A DNA stretch of 6,742 nt from Moraxellaceae bacterium (GCA_030684415.1 JAUXNL010000329.1:1-6742), one strand, 5' to 3'. Positions 1 to 6,397 are shown, counted from the first letter of the stretch. A program made the numbers and translations. Notes: generated by a model from the letters alone, not told the origin.

Positions 1-191
1 GTGGCGAGTGCAGTGGCGAGCGTCGCCATGAGCGCCTGCTGCACGGCCGGCGGCCATTGTGTGACCGACTCCAGTGTCGCCATGGCCAGCAAGGCGAGGC
101 CGGTGACGGTAATGGCCAGCCCGCCGAGGCGGCGTGTGCGGCGGTTATCAAGAATGAGCGTCTGGCGAAGGACGAGCAGGGCGGTGGTCAT
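1..191 (-). CDS. N-terminus of a membrane protein, possibly ZIP-family metal transporter (partial)
   Basis: The frame reads leftward from an ATG at 191 and stays open to the window edge, giving 63 complete codons. It begins MTTALLVLRQTLILDNRRTR, has a basic stretch (residues 17-21), then a hydrophobic segment at about 23-40 that should be a membrane helix, and a second hydrophobic stretch starting near residue 52 (QQALMATLATALA). The start is supported by a near-ideal Shine-Dalgarno sequence (AAAGGAGGAG on the minus strand). Third positions are mostly G or C, as in the other genes. The basic N-terminus, first helix and Ala/Leu/Thr-rich second helix resemble the start of proteobacterial ZIP metal permeases, but no metal-binding His/Glu motif lies inside the window, so this is a weak inference. 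It is transcribed divergently from the sphingomyelinase gene. Confidence 0.65.
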   Translation of the reverse strand, partial: MTTALLVLRQTLILDNRRTRRLGGLAITVTGLALLAMATLESVTQWPPAVQQALMATLATALA

Positions 192-197
192 GAAAGG

Positions 198-207
198 CTC
201 CTCCTTT
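198..207 (-). promoter_or_regulatory. Strong ribosome binding site of the leftward gene
   Basis: On the minus strand this reads AAAGGAGGAG, with about six to eight bases to the ATG at 191. It is the best Shine-Dalgarno match in the window and decides the start of the partial leftward gene. Confidence 0.75.
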
Positions 208-320
208 ATGGATGCCGTCATGTGGTGCGGCTGTTGTGTGCTGGTTGCCATGTGATGGCAGGTATGGGGCGAGTATGGCGAGCCGCCTTGCATCGCTTAA
301 ATTGATTGTTCAGTAGAAGT

Positions 321-333
321 CGATTGGCAATCG
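321..333. promoter_or_regulatory. Perfect palindrome, candidate operator
   Basis: CGATTG and CAATCG flank a single G, giving a perfect 6-1-6 inverted repeat in the AT-rich patch between the divergent genes. The size suits a dimeric regulator. It does not match the Fur, Zur or Pho-box consensus sequences that I know, so no regulator is named. Confidence 0.3.
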
Positions 334-535
334 CAATGGTAGCGGCTGATCCGGTCGCGCCGGCCATGGGCCGCCGGCCGTTGCCGCTCATCTTTTGACC
401 CTTTTCGCCCCCTGATCTGACCTCCGGGGTCATGGGGTGACGCCCCCGGCCGTCCTAGCATGCGCCGTGTCATGACCCGCCAGCCTCTGGCCGTCGGCGT
501 CGAAAACAACAAGACATCTTCCCGGAGGGATACTC

Positions 536-1882
536 ATGCGTACATTGCAGAAGACTTTGGCTGGCCTCGCCCTGCTCTCGGGCAGCCTGGTGGCTGGCAC
601 CGCCAGTGCCGACACTTACGTTTTCATCACCAACACCACGCCGGAAGCGGTCAGCGTCTCGGTGCACCACCATGGCAGCCGTACGCTGGCCAACGGTAGC
701 GAATGGGCGCAGGAAGCCACCAGCATCGGCCCCTACGAGACCAAGCGCGTGTTGCGCTACAACCGTTACTGGGGCGTGAAGAGCGGCCACACCTACAACT
801 TTGATACCCGTGTCACCGTCGGCGGCTCGACCGTGGTCATGAAGCAGACCATGACCGGCACCTGGACGGGCAGCAACATCAAGCACGGGGCATCCGGCGC
901 CGACTTCAGCTCGCCGTGGTACAGCAACCGCAACGTGTACAGCTTCAACACCAGCTACCGCAGCCGGCCCTCGGAAACGGCGTTCAAGGCCGAGTACACC
1001 GGCGGCTACGACGACTTCCACTACACCATCCACAACAAGACGCCGGTGGAGCCGGTCTCCGGCAGCAACGCGCTCAAGGTGCTGAGCTACAACATCTATG
1101 CGCTGCCGATGGTGTCGACGCTGATCGACGAGCGCCTCGGCCAGCTCCCGCAGAACCTCAAGGGCTATGACGTCATCCTCTTCCAGGAAGCGTTTTCCTC
1201 GTCGCGCACCAGCATGCTGAACGCGCTGCGCGCCGAATACCCCTACCAGACCCATGTGCCGAAGATCTCCTACAACGGCATCAACGTCTTTGACAGTGGC
1301 GTGCTGGTGGCCAGCCGCTATCCCATCGTGAAGACGGCCGACTTCATCTATCCGGACTGCAGCGGCACCGACTGTTTCGCCGACAAGGGCATCATCTATG
1401 CCGAGGTCATCAAGGGCGGCAAGTCCTACCATGTGACGTCGACACACGTCGCCTCCTTTGACACGAATGAGGCCCGCGCACTGCGCCAGGTGCAGTTCCA
1501 GCAGATGCGCGCGCTGGTTGATGCACAGAGCGTCCCGAGCTTCGACGCGGTGATGTTCGGCGGCGACTTCAACGTCAACAAGCTGATCTTCCCGACCGAC
1601 TATGCGCAGATGCTGGCCAACCTGAACGCCACCAATCCGGTGGCCACCGGCTGGACTGCTTCCACCTTCGATCCGCGCATCAACACGCTGGCCGGTCGTG
1701 CCGGCTCCGGCGGCACCGCAGTGGAGTACCTGGACTATGTGGTGACCTCGAACACCCATCGCCAGCCGGTCTCGGCTCGCAACGACGTGCGCATCATCCG
1801 TTCGGCGGCCGCGCCGGTATTCATGACTTGGGACCTCTCGGACCACTTCCCGGTGATGGGTGAGTTCGCCTTCGCGCCGTAA
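536..1882 (+). CDS. Secreted sphingomyelinase C (sphingomyelin phosphodiesterase)
   Basis: This 448-residue exported enzyme should hydrolyse sphingomyelin to ceramide and phosphocholine, and may be haemolytic. Residues 1-25 are a Sec signal peptide: basic start, hydrophobic core, cleavage after ASA. Residues 26 to about 175 form a Ser/Thr/Tyr-rich, probably beta-rich extension not found in classical Bacillus-type enzymes. The catalytic domain (about 178-448) has the DNase I/endonuclease-exonuclease-phosphatase fold with its metal and catalytic residues: N186 in LSYNIY, E218 in LFQEAF, H304 in TSTHVAS, D344 and N346 in GGDFNVNK, and D436-H437 near the C-terminus in SDHFPV. The GGDFNVNK block and the ADKGIIYAEV segment favour the neutral sphingomyelinase subfamily over other fold members. 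C275 and C280 could form a disulfide, consistent with periplasmic folding. A clear GGAGG lies 7 bases before the ATG. The next gene encodes a LifO-like foldase, probably its dedicated chaperone. Confidence 0.9.
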   Translation: MRTLQKTLAGLALLSGSLVAGTASADTYVFITNTTPEAVSVSVHHHGSRTLANGSEWAQEATSIGPYETKRVLRYNRYWGVKSGHTYNFDTRVTVGGSTVVMKQTMTGTWTGSNIKHGASGADFSSPWYSNRNVYSFNTSYRSRPSETAFKAEYTGGYDDFHYTIHNKTPVEPVSGSNALKVLSYNIYALPMVSTLIDERLGQLPQNLKGYDVILFQEAFSSSRTSMLNALRAEYPYQTHVPKISYNGINVFDSGVLVASRYPIVKTADFIYPDCSGTDCFADKGIIYAEVIKGGKSYHVTSTHVASFDTNEARALRQVQFQQMRALVDAQSVPSFDAVMFGGDFNVNKLIFPTDYAQMLANLNATNPVATGWTASTFDPRINTLAGRAGSGGTAVEYLDYVVTSNTHRQPVSARNDVRIIRSAAAPVFMTWDLSDHFPVMGEFAFAP

Positions 1883-1890
1883 TCGCGCCG

Positions 1891-1936
1891 CGGTCGTCCC
1901 CCCGCCCCACCAGATGGAGCGGTGGGCGGACGACCG
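1891..1936 (+). other. Strong intercistronic stem-loop
   Basis: CGGTCGTCC (1891-1899) pairs perfectly with GGACGACCG (1928-1936). An inner stem pairs CCCACC (1906-1911) with GGTGGG (1921-1926), leaving a 9-base loop. The hairpin starts 8 bases after the sphingomyelinase stop and ends 40 bases before the chaperone start. No T-tract follows, so it is not a canonical intrinsic terminator. It could attenuate read-through into the chaperone gene or protect the 3' end of the upstream message. Confidence 0.6.
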
Positions 1937-1976
1937 GGCGTGCCGGTGAAGAGGCGAGGGGGGAGAATCATTTGCC

Positions 1977-2942
1977 ATGTCACGACGTCATCTTCTACTC
2001 ACGGCTGCGATGGCAGCCGTGTTCGTTTTGGTGGTGGCCCTCGGCCTCTGGCTGCGTCCCGATGACGCGGCGTCCGGGGCTGCAGGCCTGGCCGCTGGAC
2101 CGGGCGCGTCCGCGTCCGCGGGCGATGGCGGCGGCGAGGCCGCGATGAGTGCTGCCGCGCGCGAGCAGGCACGCGTCAGCGCGCTGGCCGATCGCTTACG
2201 CGCGTTGCGTCGCCAGTCCGGCAACCTGCCGCGCCTGTTGGAAGACCTGCGTGCCGACTGCGACAGCGAGGCCGCCTGCCGTGTGCTGATCGATGCGGCG
2301 CTGGCCGAAATCGGTGATCCCGCCTTCACGGCCATGCTGAACCGCCTGCTCGACCGCCTGCCGGCCTACGAGGCGGCCATGCAGTCCACCGTGATGTCCA
2401 TGCAGACGCCGCCGCGCGAGCGCTATGCGCGCATCGACGCGCTGCGCCAGCAGATTCTTGGCGTCGCCGAGACCGAGTTCGCTTTCGGTCAGGAGCGCGC
2501 CTTTGCCGAATTCCAGTTCAGCTACGGCGAGTTGCTCGCGCGTGCCGACAGTCTTTCGCCAGCGCAGCGGTTGGCCGAACTCGAGCGCCTGCGTCAGGAC
2601 GCTTGGGGGTCGCATGCGGCGGCGTTGGCCGCCGTCGAGGGTCGTGACGGCGCCTATGCGCGTGAGCTTGAGCTGTTGCTGGCCGGGGTTAGCGATGCCG
2701 CTGCGCGCGAGCGCCTCACTGCTCAGGTGCGGGCCCGTCACTACAGCGCCGAGGAAGCGGCGCAACTGGCCGCGCGCGACCGCGAGCTGGCCAGTCAGCA
2801 GCAGCAGGTGATGGATTACCAGAAGGAGCTGGCCGCGCTGAAGCAGGCCATGGAGGTCGAACGTGCCGGCATGCCGGCCGCGCAATGGGAGGCGCTCTAC
2901 GAGTCGCGCGTGACGGCGCTGCGCCTCAAGCATTTCCCCTGA
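1977..2942 (+). CDS. LifO-family (lipase chaperone-like) membrane-anchored steric foldase
   Basis: This 321-residue protein has the LifO layout: a short basic N-terminus, one membrane anchor (about 5-26), an Ala/Gly/Ser-rich linker (about 31-60), then a helical periplasmic domain. The LifO signature RxxFDY(F/C)LSALGE is matched in degenerate form by RVLIDAALAEIGD at 102-114. It is followed by LLDRLPAYEAAM (124-135), corresponding to the family's LxDRYLAY block. FAFGQERAFAEFQF (168-181) and LSPAQRLAELERL (193-205) match the FFGEEEAL and LSpaEK blocks, and the charged C-terminus ends in LRLKHF like the family's LRxxHF. Length is normal for the family. C95 and C101 may form a disulfide. A G-rich ribosome binding site lies at 1958-1965. 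Known LifO proteins fold secreted lipases in the periplasm before type II secretion. Here the adjacent sphingomyelinase is the likely client, and no lipase is in view. Family membership is fairly secure; client identity is inferred. Confidence 0.8.
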   Translation: MSRRHLLLTAAMAAVFVLVVALGLWLRPDDAASGAAGLAAGPGASASAGDGGGEAAMSAAAREQARVSALADRLRALRRQSGNLPRLLEDLRADCDSEAACRVLIDAALAEIGDPAFTAMLNRLLDRLPAYEAAMQSTVMSMQTPPRERYARIDALRQQILGVAETEFAFGQERAFAEFQFSYGELLARADSLSPAQRLAELERLRQDAWGSHAAALAAVEGRDGAYARELELLLAGVSDAAARERLTAQVRARHYSAEEAAQLAARDRELASQQQQVMDYQKELAALKQAMEVERAGMPAAQWEALYESRVTALRLKHFP

Positions 2943-3038
2943 GGCACTCTTCGATTCACGATGTCCCCGGTACATTTCCTGCAGGCATGACGGCAGTGGC
3001 CCAGCACGCGCGGTATCATCGCGCCATGCCGGCCTGAT

Positions 3039-3060
3039 GGCCGCCGCCATGGGGGCGGCC
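3039..3060 (+). other. GC-rich near-perfect palindrome before the antiporter gene
   Basis: GGCCGCC (3039-3045) pairs with GGCGGCC (3054-3060). The full 22-base element is self-complementary at ten of eleven pair positions. It lies 23 bases before the antiporter start and just ahead of that gene's ribosome binding site. It may end chaperone transcription (no T-tract seen) or form a leader hairpin that affects antiporter translation. Confidence 0.4.
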
Positions 3061-3082
3061 GAGCAGCGAGGATGTCGTCACC

Positions 3083-4846
3083 GTGGAACACGCTCACAGC
3101 TTTTTGCAGGACCTGGCCATCATCATGCTGGTGGCCGGTGTCATCACCGTGATTTTCCACCGCCTCAAACAGCCGGTGGTGTTGGGTTATATCGTCGCCG
3201 GCATGGTGGTCGGGCCGTATACACCGCCGCTGCCGCTGGTGACCGACCGCAATACCATCCAGTTGCTGGCCGAATTGGGCGTAGTGTTCCTGCTGTTTTC
3301 ACTGGGGCTGGAATTCAGCCTGCGCAAGCTGAAAAAAGTCGGGGCAACGGCTGTTGTTGCCGCGCTTACTGAAATCATCCTGATGCTGTGGCTGGGTTAC
3401 GAGATCGGCCGCGGGTTTGGCTGGAGCGAGATGGACTCGCTGTTTCTCGGCGCCATGCTTGCCATTTCCTCCACCACCATCATCGTCAAGGCGCTGGATG
3501 AGCTGGGGCTCAAGCGCGAGCGCTCTTCGCAGGTGATTTTCGGCATCCTCATTGTGGAAGACGTGCTCGCGATTGCCATCATCGCGCTGTTGTCGGGCAT
3601 TGCCATTACCGGTTCGGTGAGCGCCGGTGCAGTGGCCGGCACAGTGGGCAAGCTCGGCATATTCCTCGTGGTGTCCCTACTGCTCGGTCTGCTGGTGATT
3701 CCACGGCTGCTGGGCTTTGTGGCGTCGTTCAAAAGCCGTGAAATGCTGCTGGTGACGGTGCTGGGCATTTGCTTCGGCTTTTGTCTGCTGGTCACCAAGC
3801 TGGGCTACAGCATGGCGCTGGGGGCTTTCGTGATCGGCGCCATCATGGCGGAAGCGCGCGAAATCAAACTGATCGAGCGCCTGATCGAGCCTCTGCGCGA
3901 CATGTTCAGCGCCATTTTCTTTGTCGCCATCGGCATGTTGGTCGACCCGGGTGTGCTGGTGGAGTATGCCGTGCCCATCGTGGTGATCAGTGCCGTGGTG
4001 GTGGTGGGGAAAATCCTCAGCTGCTCCATCGGTACGTTTGCCGCTGGCAACGATGCGCGCACCTCGCTACGCGTTGGCATGGGGCTGGCGCAGATTGGCG
4101 AGTTCTCGTTCATCATCGCATCGCTCGGTCTGGCGCTCGGCGTGACGAGCCACTTTCTGTATCCGGTAGTGGTCGCGGTGTCGGCCATCACCACTTTGCT
4201 CACGCCCTATCTCATCCGCAGTGCCGACGGCAGTGCCGATCTCATCAAGCGCGTGGCACCCGTGAGCTGGAGCACGAACCTGCATTTGTACAGCGAATGG
4301 TTGCAAAGCCTGCGCCCGGCCGAAGGCTCTGTGATTGCTGCCATGGTGCGGCGCATTCTTGTGCATGTGCTGCTGAATTTTTGCGTGGTGGGCGGCGTGT
4401 TTCTGGCCGGCGCGTGGTTCATGCGCCAAGCTGAGTATGCGCACTGGTTCGACGGCGTGCCGATGGCCTGGCGCGCCACGCTGTCCTGGGCCATCTGCCT
4501 GCTGCTGTCGTTGCCGTTTCTGGTGGCGGCCTACCGCAAGCTCGAAGCGCTGGGCATGATGCTGGCCGAAGTGAGTGTGTCCGCGGAGCGTGCCGGCCAG
4601 TACACCTTGCGCCTGCGCCGGCTGATTGCCGCCGCCTTGCCCGTGGTGTCGCTGATCTTGATGTTGTTGCTGGTGTCGGCGCTGAGTGCCAGCATTCTGC
4701 CGCCCTTCCATCTGCTGGTGATGGTGGTGGCGCTGGCGATTGGTCTGGCGCTGGTGCTCTGGCGCTATTTTGTGCGCTGGCATTCGCAAGTGCAGATTGC
4801 ACTCAAGGAAACGCTGGAATTCCGGCCGGACGATACCCAGCACTGA
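3083..4846 (+). CDS. CPA2 (Kef-type) monovalent cation:proton antiporter
   Basis: This 587-residue inner-membrane protein should exchange K+ or Na+ for protons, serving pH and ion homeostasis. The Na+/H+-exchanger domain (about 8-385) holds some twelve hydrophobic segments and typical CPA2 blocks: VVLGYIVAGMVVGP (32-45), LGVVFLLFSLGLEF (65-78), ISSTTIIVKAL (128-138), FGILIVEDVLAI (153-164, with the membrane-embedded acidic pair E159-D160) and IGEFSFI (338-344). Unlike KefB, KefC or YbaL it has no C-terminal Rossmann RCK/TrkA-N domain. Instead it carries hydrophobic segments at about 425-447, 466-484, 515-535 and 541-563 before a short polar tail. The start is GTG, the only start codon upstream of the first helix in this frame, with GAGGA at 3068-3072; an in-frame TGA lies at 3035. 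Substrate ion and direction cannot be read from the sequence. It appears to be transcribed alone. Confidence 0.88.
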   Translation: MEHAHSFLQDLAIIMLVAGVITVIFHRLKQPVVLGYIVAGMVVGPYTPPLPLVTDRNTIQLLAELGVVFLLFSLGLEFSLRKLKKVGATAVVAALTEIILMLWLGYEIGRGFGWSEMDSLFLGAMLAISSTTIIVKALDELGLKRERSSQVIFGILIVEDVLAIAIIALLSGIAITGSVSAGAVAGTVGKLGIFLVVSLLLGLLVIPRLLGFVASFKSREMLLVTVLGICFGFCLLVTKLGYSMALGAFVIGAIMAEAREIKLIERLIEPLRDMFSAIFFVAIGMLVDPGVLVEYAVPIVVISAVVVVGKILSCSIGTFAAGNDARTSLRVGMGLAQIGEFSFIIASLGLALGVTSHFLYPVVVAVSAITTLLTPYLIRSADGSADLIKRVAPVSWSTNLHLYSEWLQSLRPAEGSVIAAMVRRILVHVLLNFCVVGGVFLAGAWFMRQAEYAHWFDGVPMAWRATLSWAICLLLSLPFLVAAYRKLEALGMMLAEVSVSAERAGQYTLRLRRLIAAALPVVSLILMLLLVSALSASILPPFHLLVMVVALAIGLALVLWRYFVRWHSQVQIALKETLEFRPDDTQH

Positions 4847-4891
4847 GCGGCTGCTGTTATCGGCGGTAACGCCCGCTTTTCTGTTCAGTGC

Positions 4892-4924
4892 GGAGTGGTG
4901 AGCGAATGCCGGTGGCGCCACTCC
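4892..4924 (+). other. Alternative hairpins downstream of the antiporter gene
   Basis: GGAGTGG (4892-4898) pairs perfectly with CCACTCC (4918-4924). The second arm overlaps a separate 10-base perfect palindrome, GTGGCGCCAC (4912-4921). The two structures exclude each other. It may simply be part of the transcript-end structure. Confidence 0.35.
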
Positions 4925-4936
4925 CGGGGCTGCAGT

Positions 4937-4966
4937 GCCTGGTTGCCGCTGCGTGGCGGGCTTTTT
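4937..4966 (+). terminator. Probable Rho-independent terminator of the antiporter gene
   Basis: GCCGC (4945-4949) pairs with GTGGC (4953-4957) using one G-U pair, and an outer GCC (4937-4939) can pair with GGC (4959-4961). TTTTT follows at once at 4962-4966. This is the only hairpin in the window followed by a clear T-tract, and it sits between the antiporter and the lipoprotein gene. The internal loop makes the stem imperfect. Confidence 0.5.
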
Positions 4967-4986
4967 CATATTGACGAGAACACCTC

Positions 4987-5478
4987 ATGAAAACATTACT
5001 TTCTGTAGCTGTGCTGGTGCTATTGGTGGCGGGTTGCCAGCCAACGCCAACGTCAGCCCCGTCAGCAACGGCGACGACAACTGACATTTCGGCAGCACCA
5101 GTATCCACGACAACTGGTGCTGATGCCGCCCCTGCGTTGCAGGAGACAGACTGGAAGTTGGTGGAAATGCGCGGTGCGCCACTGCCCGGGCCACGGCTGC
5201 CGACGCTGCAATTGGCGGTGACGGAAAGCCGTGCCAGTGGCGACGGCAGTTGCAACCGCTTTTTTGGCGGTTACGAACTCAAGGCAGAGACAATCCGCTT
5301 TTCGCGGCTGGCCAGCACCATGATGGCTTGCGCCGACACCATGGAGCAGGAGCGCAATTATCTGGCCGCACTTGCCGAGGTGACGGCGTGGCGCATCAAG
5401 GCGGCGCGGCTTGAATTGCTGCAGGGCAACACCGTTGTGCTGACATTCGAACCCGCCAACGCTGAGGCGCAGCCATGA
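4987..5478 (+). CDS. META-domain lipoprotein (HslJ-like)
   Basis: This 163-residue precursor starts with a lipoprotein signal peptide, MKTLLSVAVLVLLVAGC; the lipobox LVAGC puts the lipidated cysteine at 17. Gln at +2 points to outer-membrane sorting. A Pro/Thr/Ser/Ala-rich linker (about 18-52) leads to a META domain (about 53-156) with its hallmarks: WKLVEMRG near 56, the GSCNRFFGGY block (87-96), LASTMMAC (108-115) followed by ME, and AWRI (134-137) before the last strands. META domains occur in HslJ and similar envelope proteins linked to heat shock and novobiocin tolerance in E. coli, but their molecular role is unclear. The ribosome binding site is weak (ACGAGAA at 4975-4980). The stop overlaps the pirin start by 4 bases, so the two are probably translationally coupled. 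Confidence 0.88.
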   Translation: MKTLLSVAVLVLLVAGCQPTPTSAPSATATTTDISAAPVSTTTGADAAPALQETDWKLVEMRGAPLPGPRLPTLQLAVTESRASGDGSCNRFFGGYELKAETIRFSRLASTMMACADTMEQERNYLAALAEVTAWRIKAARLELLQGNTVVLTFEPANAEAQP

Positions 5479-6347
5479 GTGACGCCATCCTGCATCGCCT
5501 GCGTTCGCGTGCGCAGGACCTCGGCGGTTTTGATGTGCGCCGTCTGCTCCCGGCCGCCGCCTGCCGTAATGTCGGCCCGTTCATTTTTCTCGATCACATC
5601 GGGCCGGCACAGTTCGCGCCCGGTGGCGGCATTGATGTGCGCCCGCATCCGCATATCGGTCTGGCCACGGTGACGTACCTGTTTGAAGGCGCCATGCTGC
5701 ACCGCGATTCGTTAGGCGTGGTGCAGGAAATCCGCCCCGGTGATGTGAACTGGATGACCGCCGGGCGCGGCATCGTGCATTCGGAGCGCACGCCGGAAAA
5801 AGAGCGCGCAGAAGGCATGCAGTTGCACGGGCTGCAATTCTGGGTGGCGCTGCCGCTTGCGCACGAAGAAGCCGAGCCCGCCTTCCGGCATTGTCCGGCC
5901 GCCAGCCTGCCCGTGCTCGAAGGGCGCGGCCACTGGCTGCGCCTGATCGCCGGTGCGGCCTTCGGCTTGGTCAGCCCGGCACCGGCACTGTCGCCACTGT
6001 TTTATGCCGACCTGCACATGGAGGCCGGCAGCGATTTCCTGCTGCCAGCAGAGCATGCCGAGCGCGCGTTGTATGTGCTGGAAGGGGAGCTGGTGCTTGA
6101 CGACGAAACACTGCCGGTGCAGGACGTGATCGTGCTCGCGCCGGGCCAGCCACTGCGGCTCGACGCGCGAACGGGCGTGCGCGTCATGCTGTTTGGTGGC
6201 GAGCCGCTCGATGCCCCACGGCATATGTGGTGGAACCTGGTGTCGTCGCGGCCAGAGCGCATCGAGCAGGCCAAAGCCGATTGGGCCGACGACCGCTTTC
6301 CTGCAGTGCCCGGCGAGTCGGAGCGCATTCCGCTGCCCCCTCGCTGA
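5475..6347 (+). CDS. Pirin-family bicupin protein
   Basis: This 290-residue cytoplasmic protein has the pirin two-cupin layout and normal length. The N-terminal cupin carries the metal-binding set: H58 and H60 in RPHPHIGLATVTYL, then H102 and E104 in RGIVHSERTP, matching the three-His/one-Glu iron site of pirin and E. coli YhhW. PFIFLDHIGP (35-44) and LHGLQFWVALP (117-127) are further family blocks. The C-terminal cupin (about 175-245, LYVLEGEL, ALF-type strands and LFGGEPL) lacks an evident metal site, as is usual. The family includes quercetin 2,3-dioxygenases and redox-responsive regulatory partners; the actual substrate here is unknown. Its ATG overlaps the lipoprotein stop (ATGA), and its ribosome binding site GAGG (5464-5467) lies inside the lipoprotein gene, so expression should be coupled. 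Confidence 0.92.
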   Translation: MSDAILHRLRSRAQDLGGFDVRRLLPAAACRNVGPFIFLDHIGPAQFAPGGGIDVRPHPHIGLATVTYLFEGAMLHRDSLGVVQEIRPGDVNWMTAGRGIVHSERTPEKERAEGMQLHGLQFWVALPLAHEEAEPAFRHCPAASLPVLEGRGHWLRLIAGAAFGLVSPAPALSPLFYADLHMEAGSDFLLPAEHAERALYVLEGELVLDDETLPVQDVIVLAPGQPLRLDARTGVRVMLFGGEPLDAPRHMWWNLVSSRPERIEQAKADWADDRFPAVPGESERIPLPPR

Positions 6348-6361
6348 AGCCTCTTCCTCTC

Positions 6362-6397
6362 CGCCCCTCCGCTCATGGCGCCACAAGCAGAGGGGCG
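6362..6397 (+). terminator. Stem-loop after the pirin gene
   Basis: CGCCCCTC (6362-6369) pairs perfectly with GAGGGGCG (6390-6397). After one mismatch, GCT (6371-6373) pairs with AGC (6386-6388). It begins 14 bases after the pirin stop, where a transcript end is expected, but no T-tract follows, so terminator function is uncertain. A competing stem, GGCGC (6394-6398) with GCGCC (6405-6409), overlaps its right arm. Confidence 0.4.

Larger units (their letters stand above)
192..535. other. Divergent intergenic region
   Basis: This 344-base gap separates two divergent starts, so it should hold promoters for both. I see no convincing sigma-70 promoter. The best rightward -35-like element is TTGACC at 395-400, with no good -10 about 17 bases downstream. 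The only AT-rich patch lies at about 296-340 and contains a perfect palindrome at 321-333. A small inverted repeat (TGACC, 5-base spacer, GGTCA) sits at 418-432. The sphingomyelinase ribosome binding site, GGAGG at 524-528, precedes its ATG at 536. I see no credible coding region or RNA gene here. Confidence 0.6.

Noticed and set aside
395..423. TTGACC as the -35 of a sigma-70 promoter for the sphingomyelinase
   Set aside because: The bases about 17 downstream (TGACCT) do not resemble a -10 element, so the promoter is not supported.
470..1978. Open minus-strand frame of 502 codons opposite the sphingomyelinase gene
   Set aside because: It is antisense to a confidently identified enzyme. Its product is rich in His, Arg, Val and Ala without recognisable motifs, as expected from the complement of GC-rich coding DNA.
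2196..3050. Open minus-strand frame of 284 codons opposite the chaperone gene
   Set aside because: It mirrors the LifO-like gene, has no family motifs and no good ribosome binding site.
3037..3372. Alternative rightward start at ATG 3037
   Set aside because: It is in a different frame from the antiporter and gives a low-complexity product. The GTG at 3083 gives the well-conserved antiporter N-terminus.
4067..4969. Open minus-strand frame of 300 codons opposite the antiporter C-terminus
   Set aside because: The product is dominated by His, Gln and Arg, a typical artefact of reading the complement of Leu/Val/Ala-rich membrane helices.
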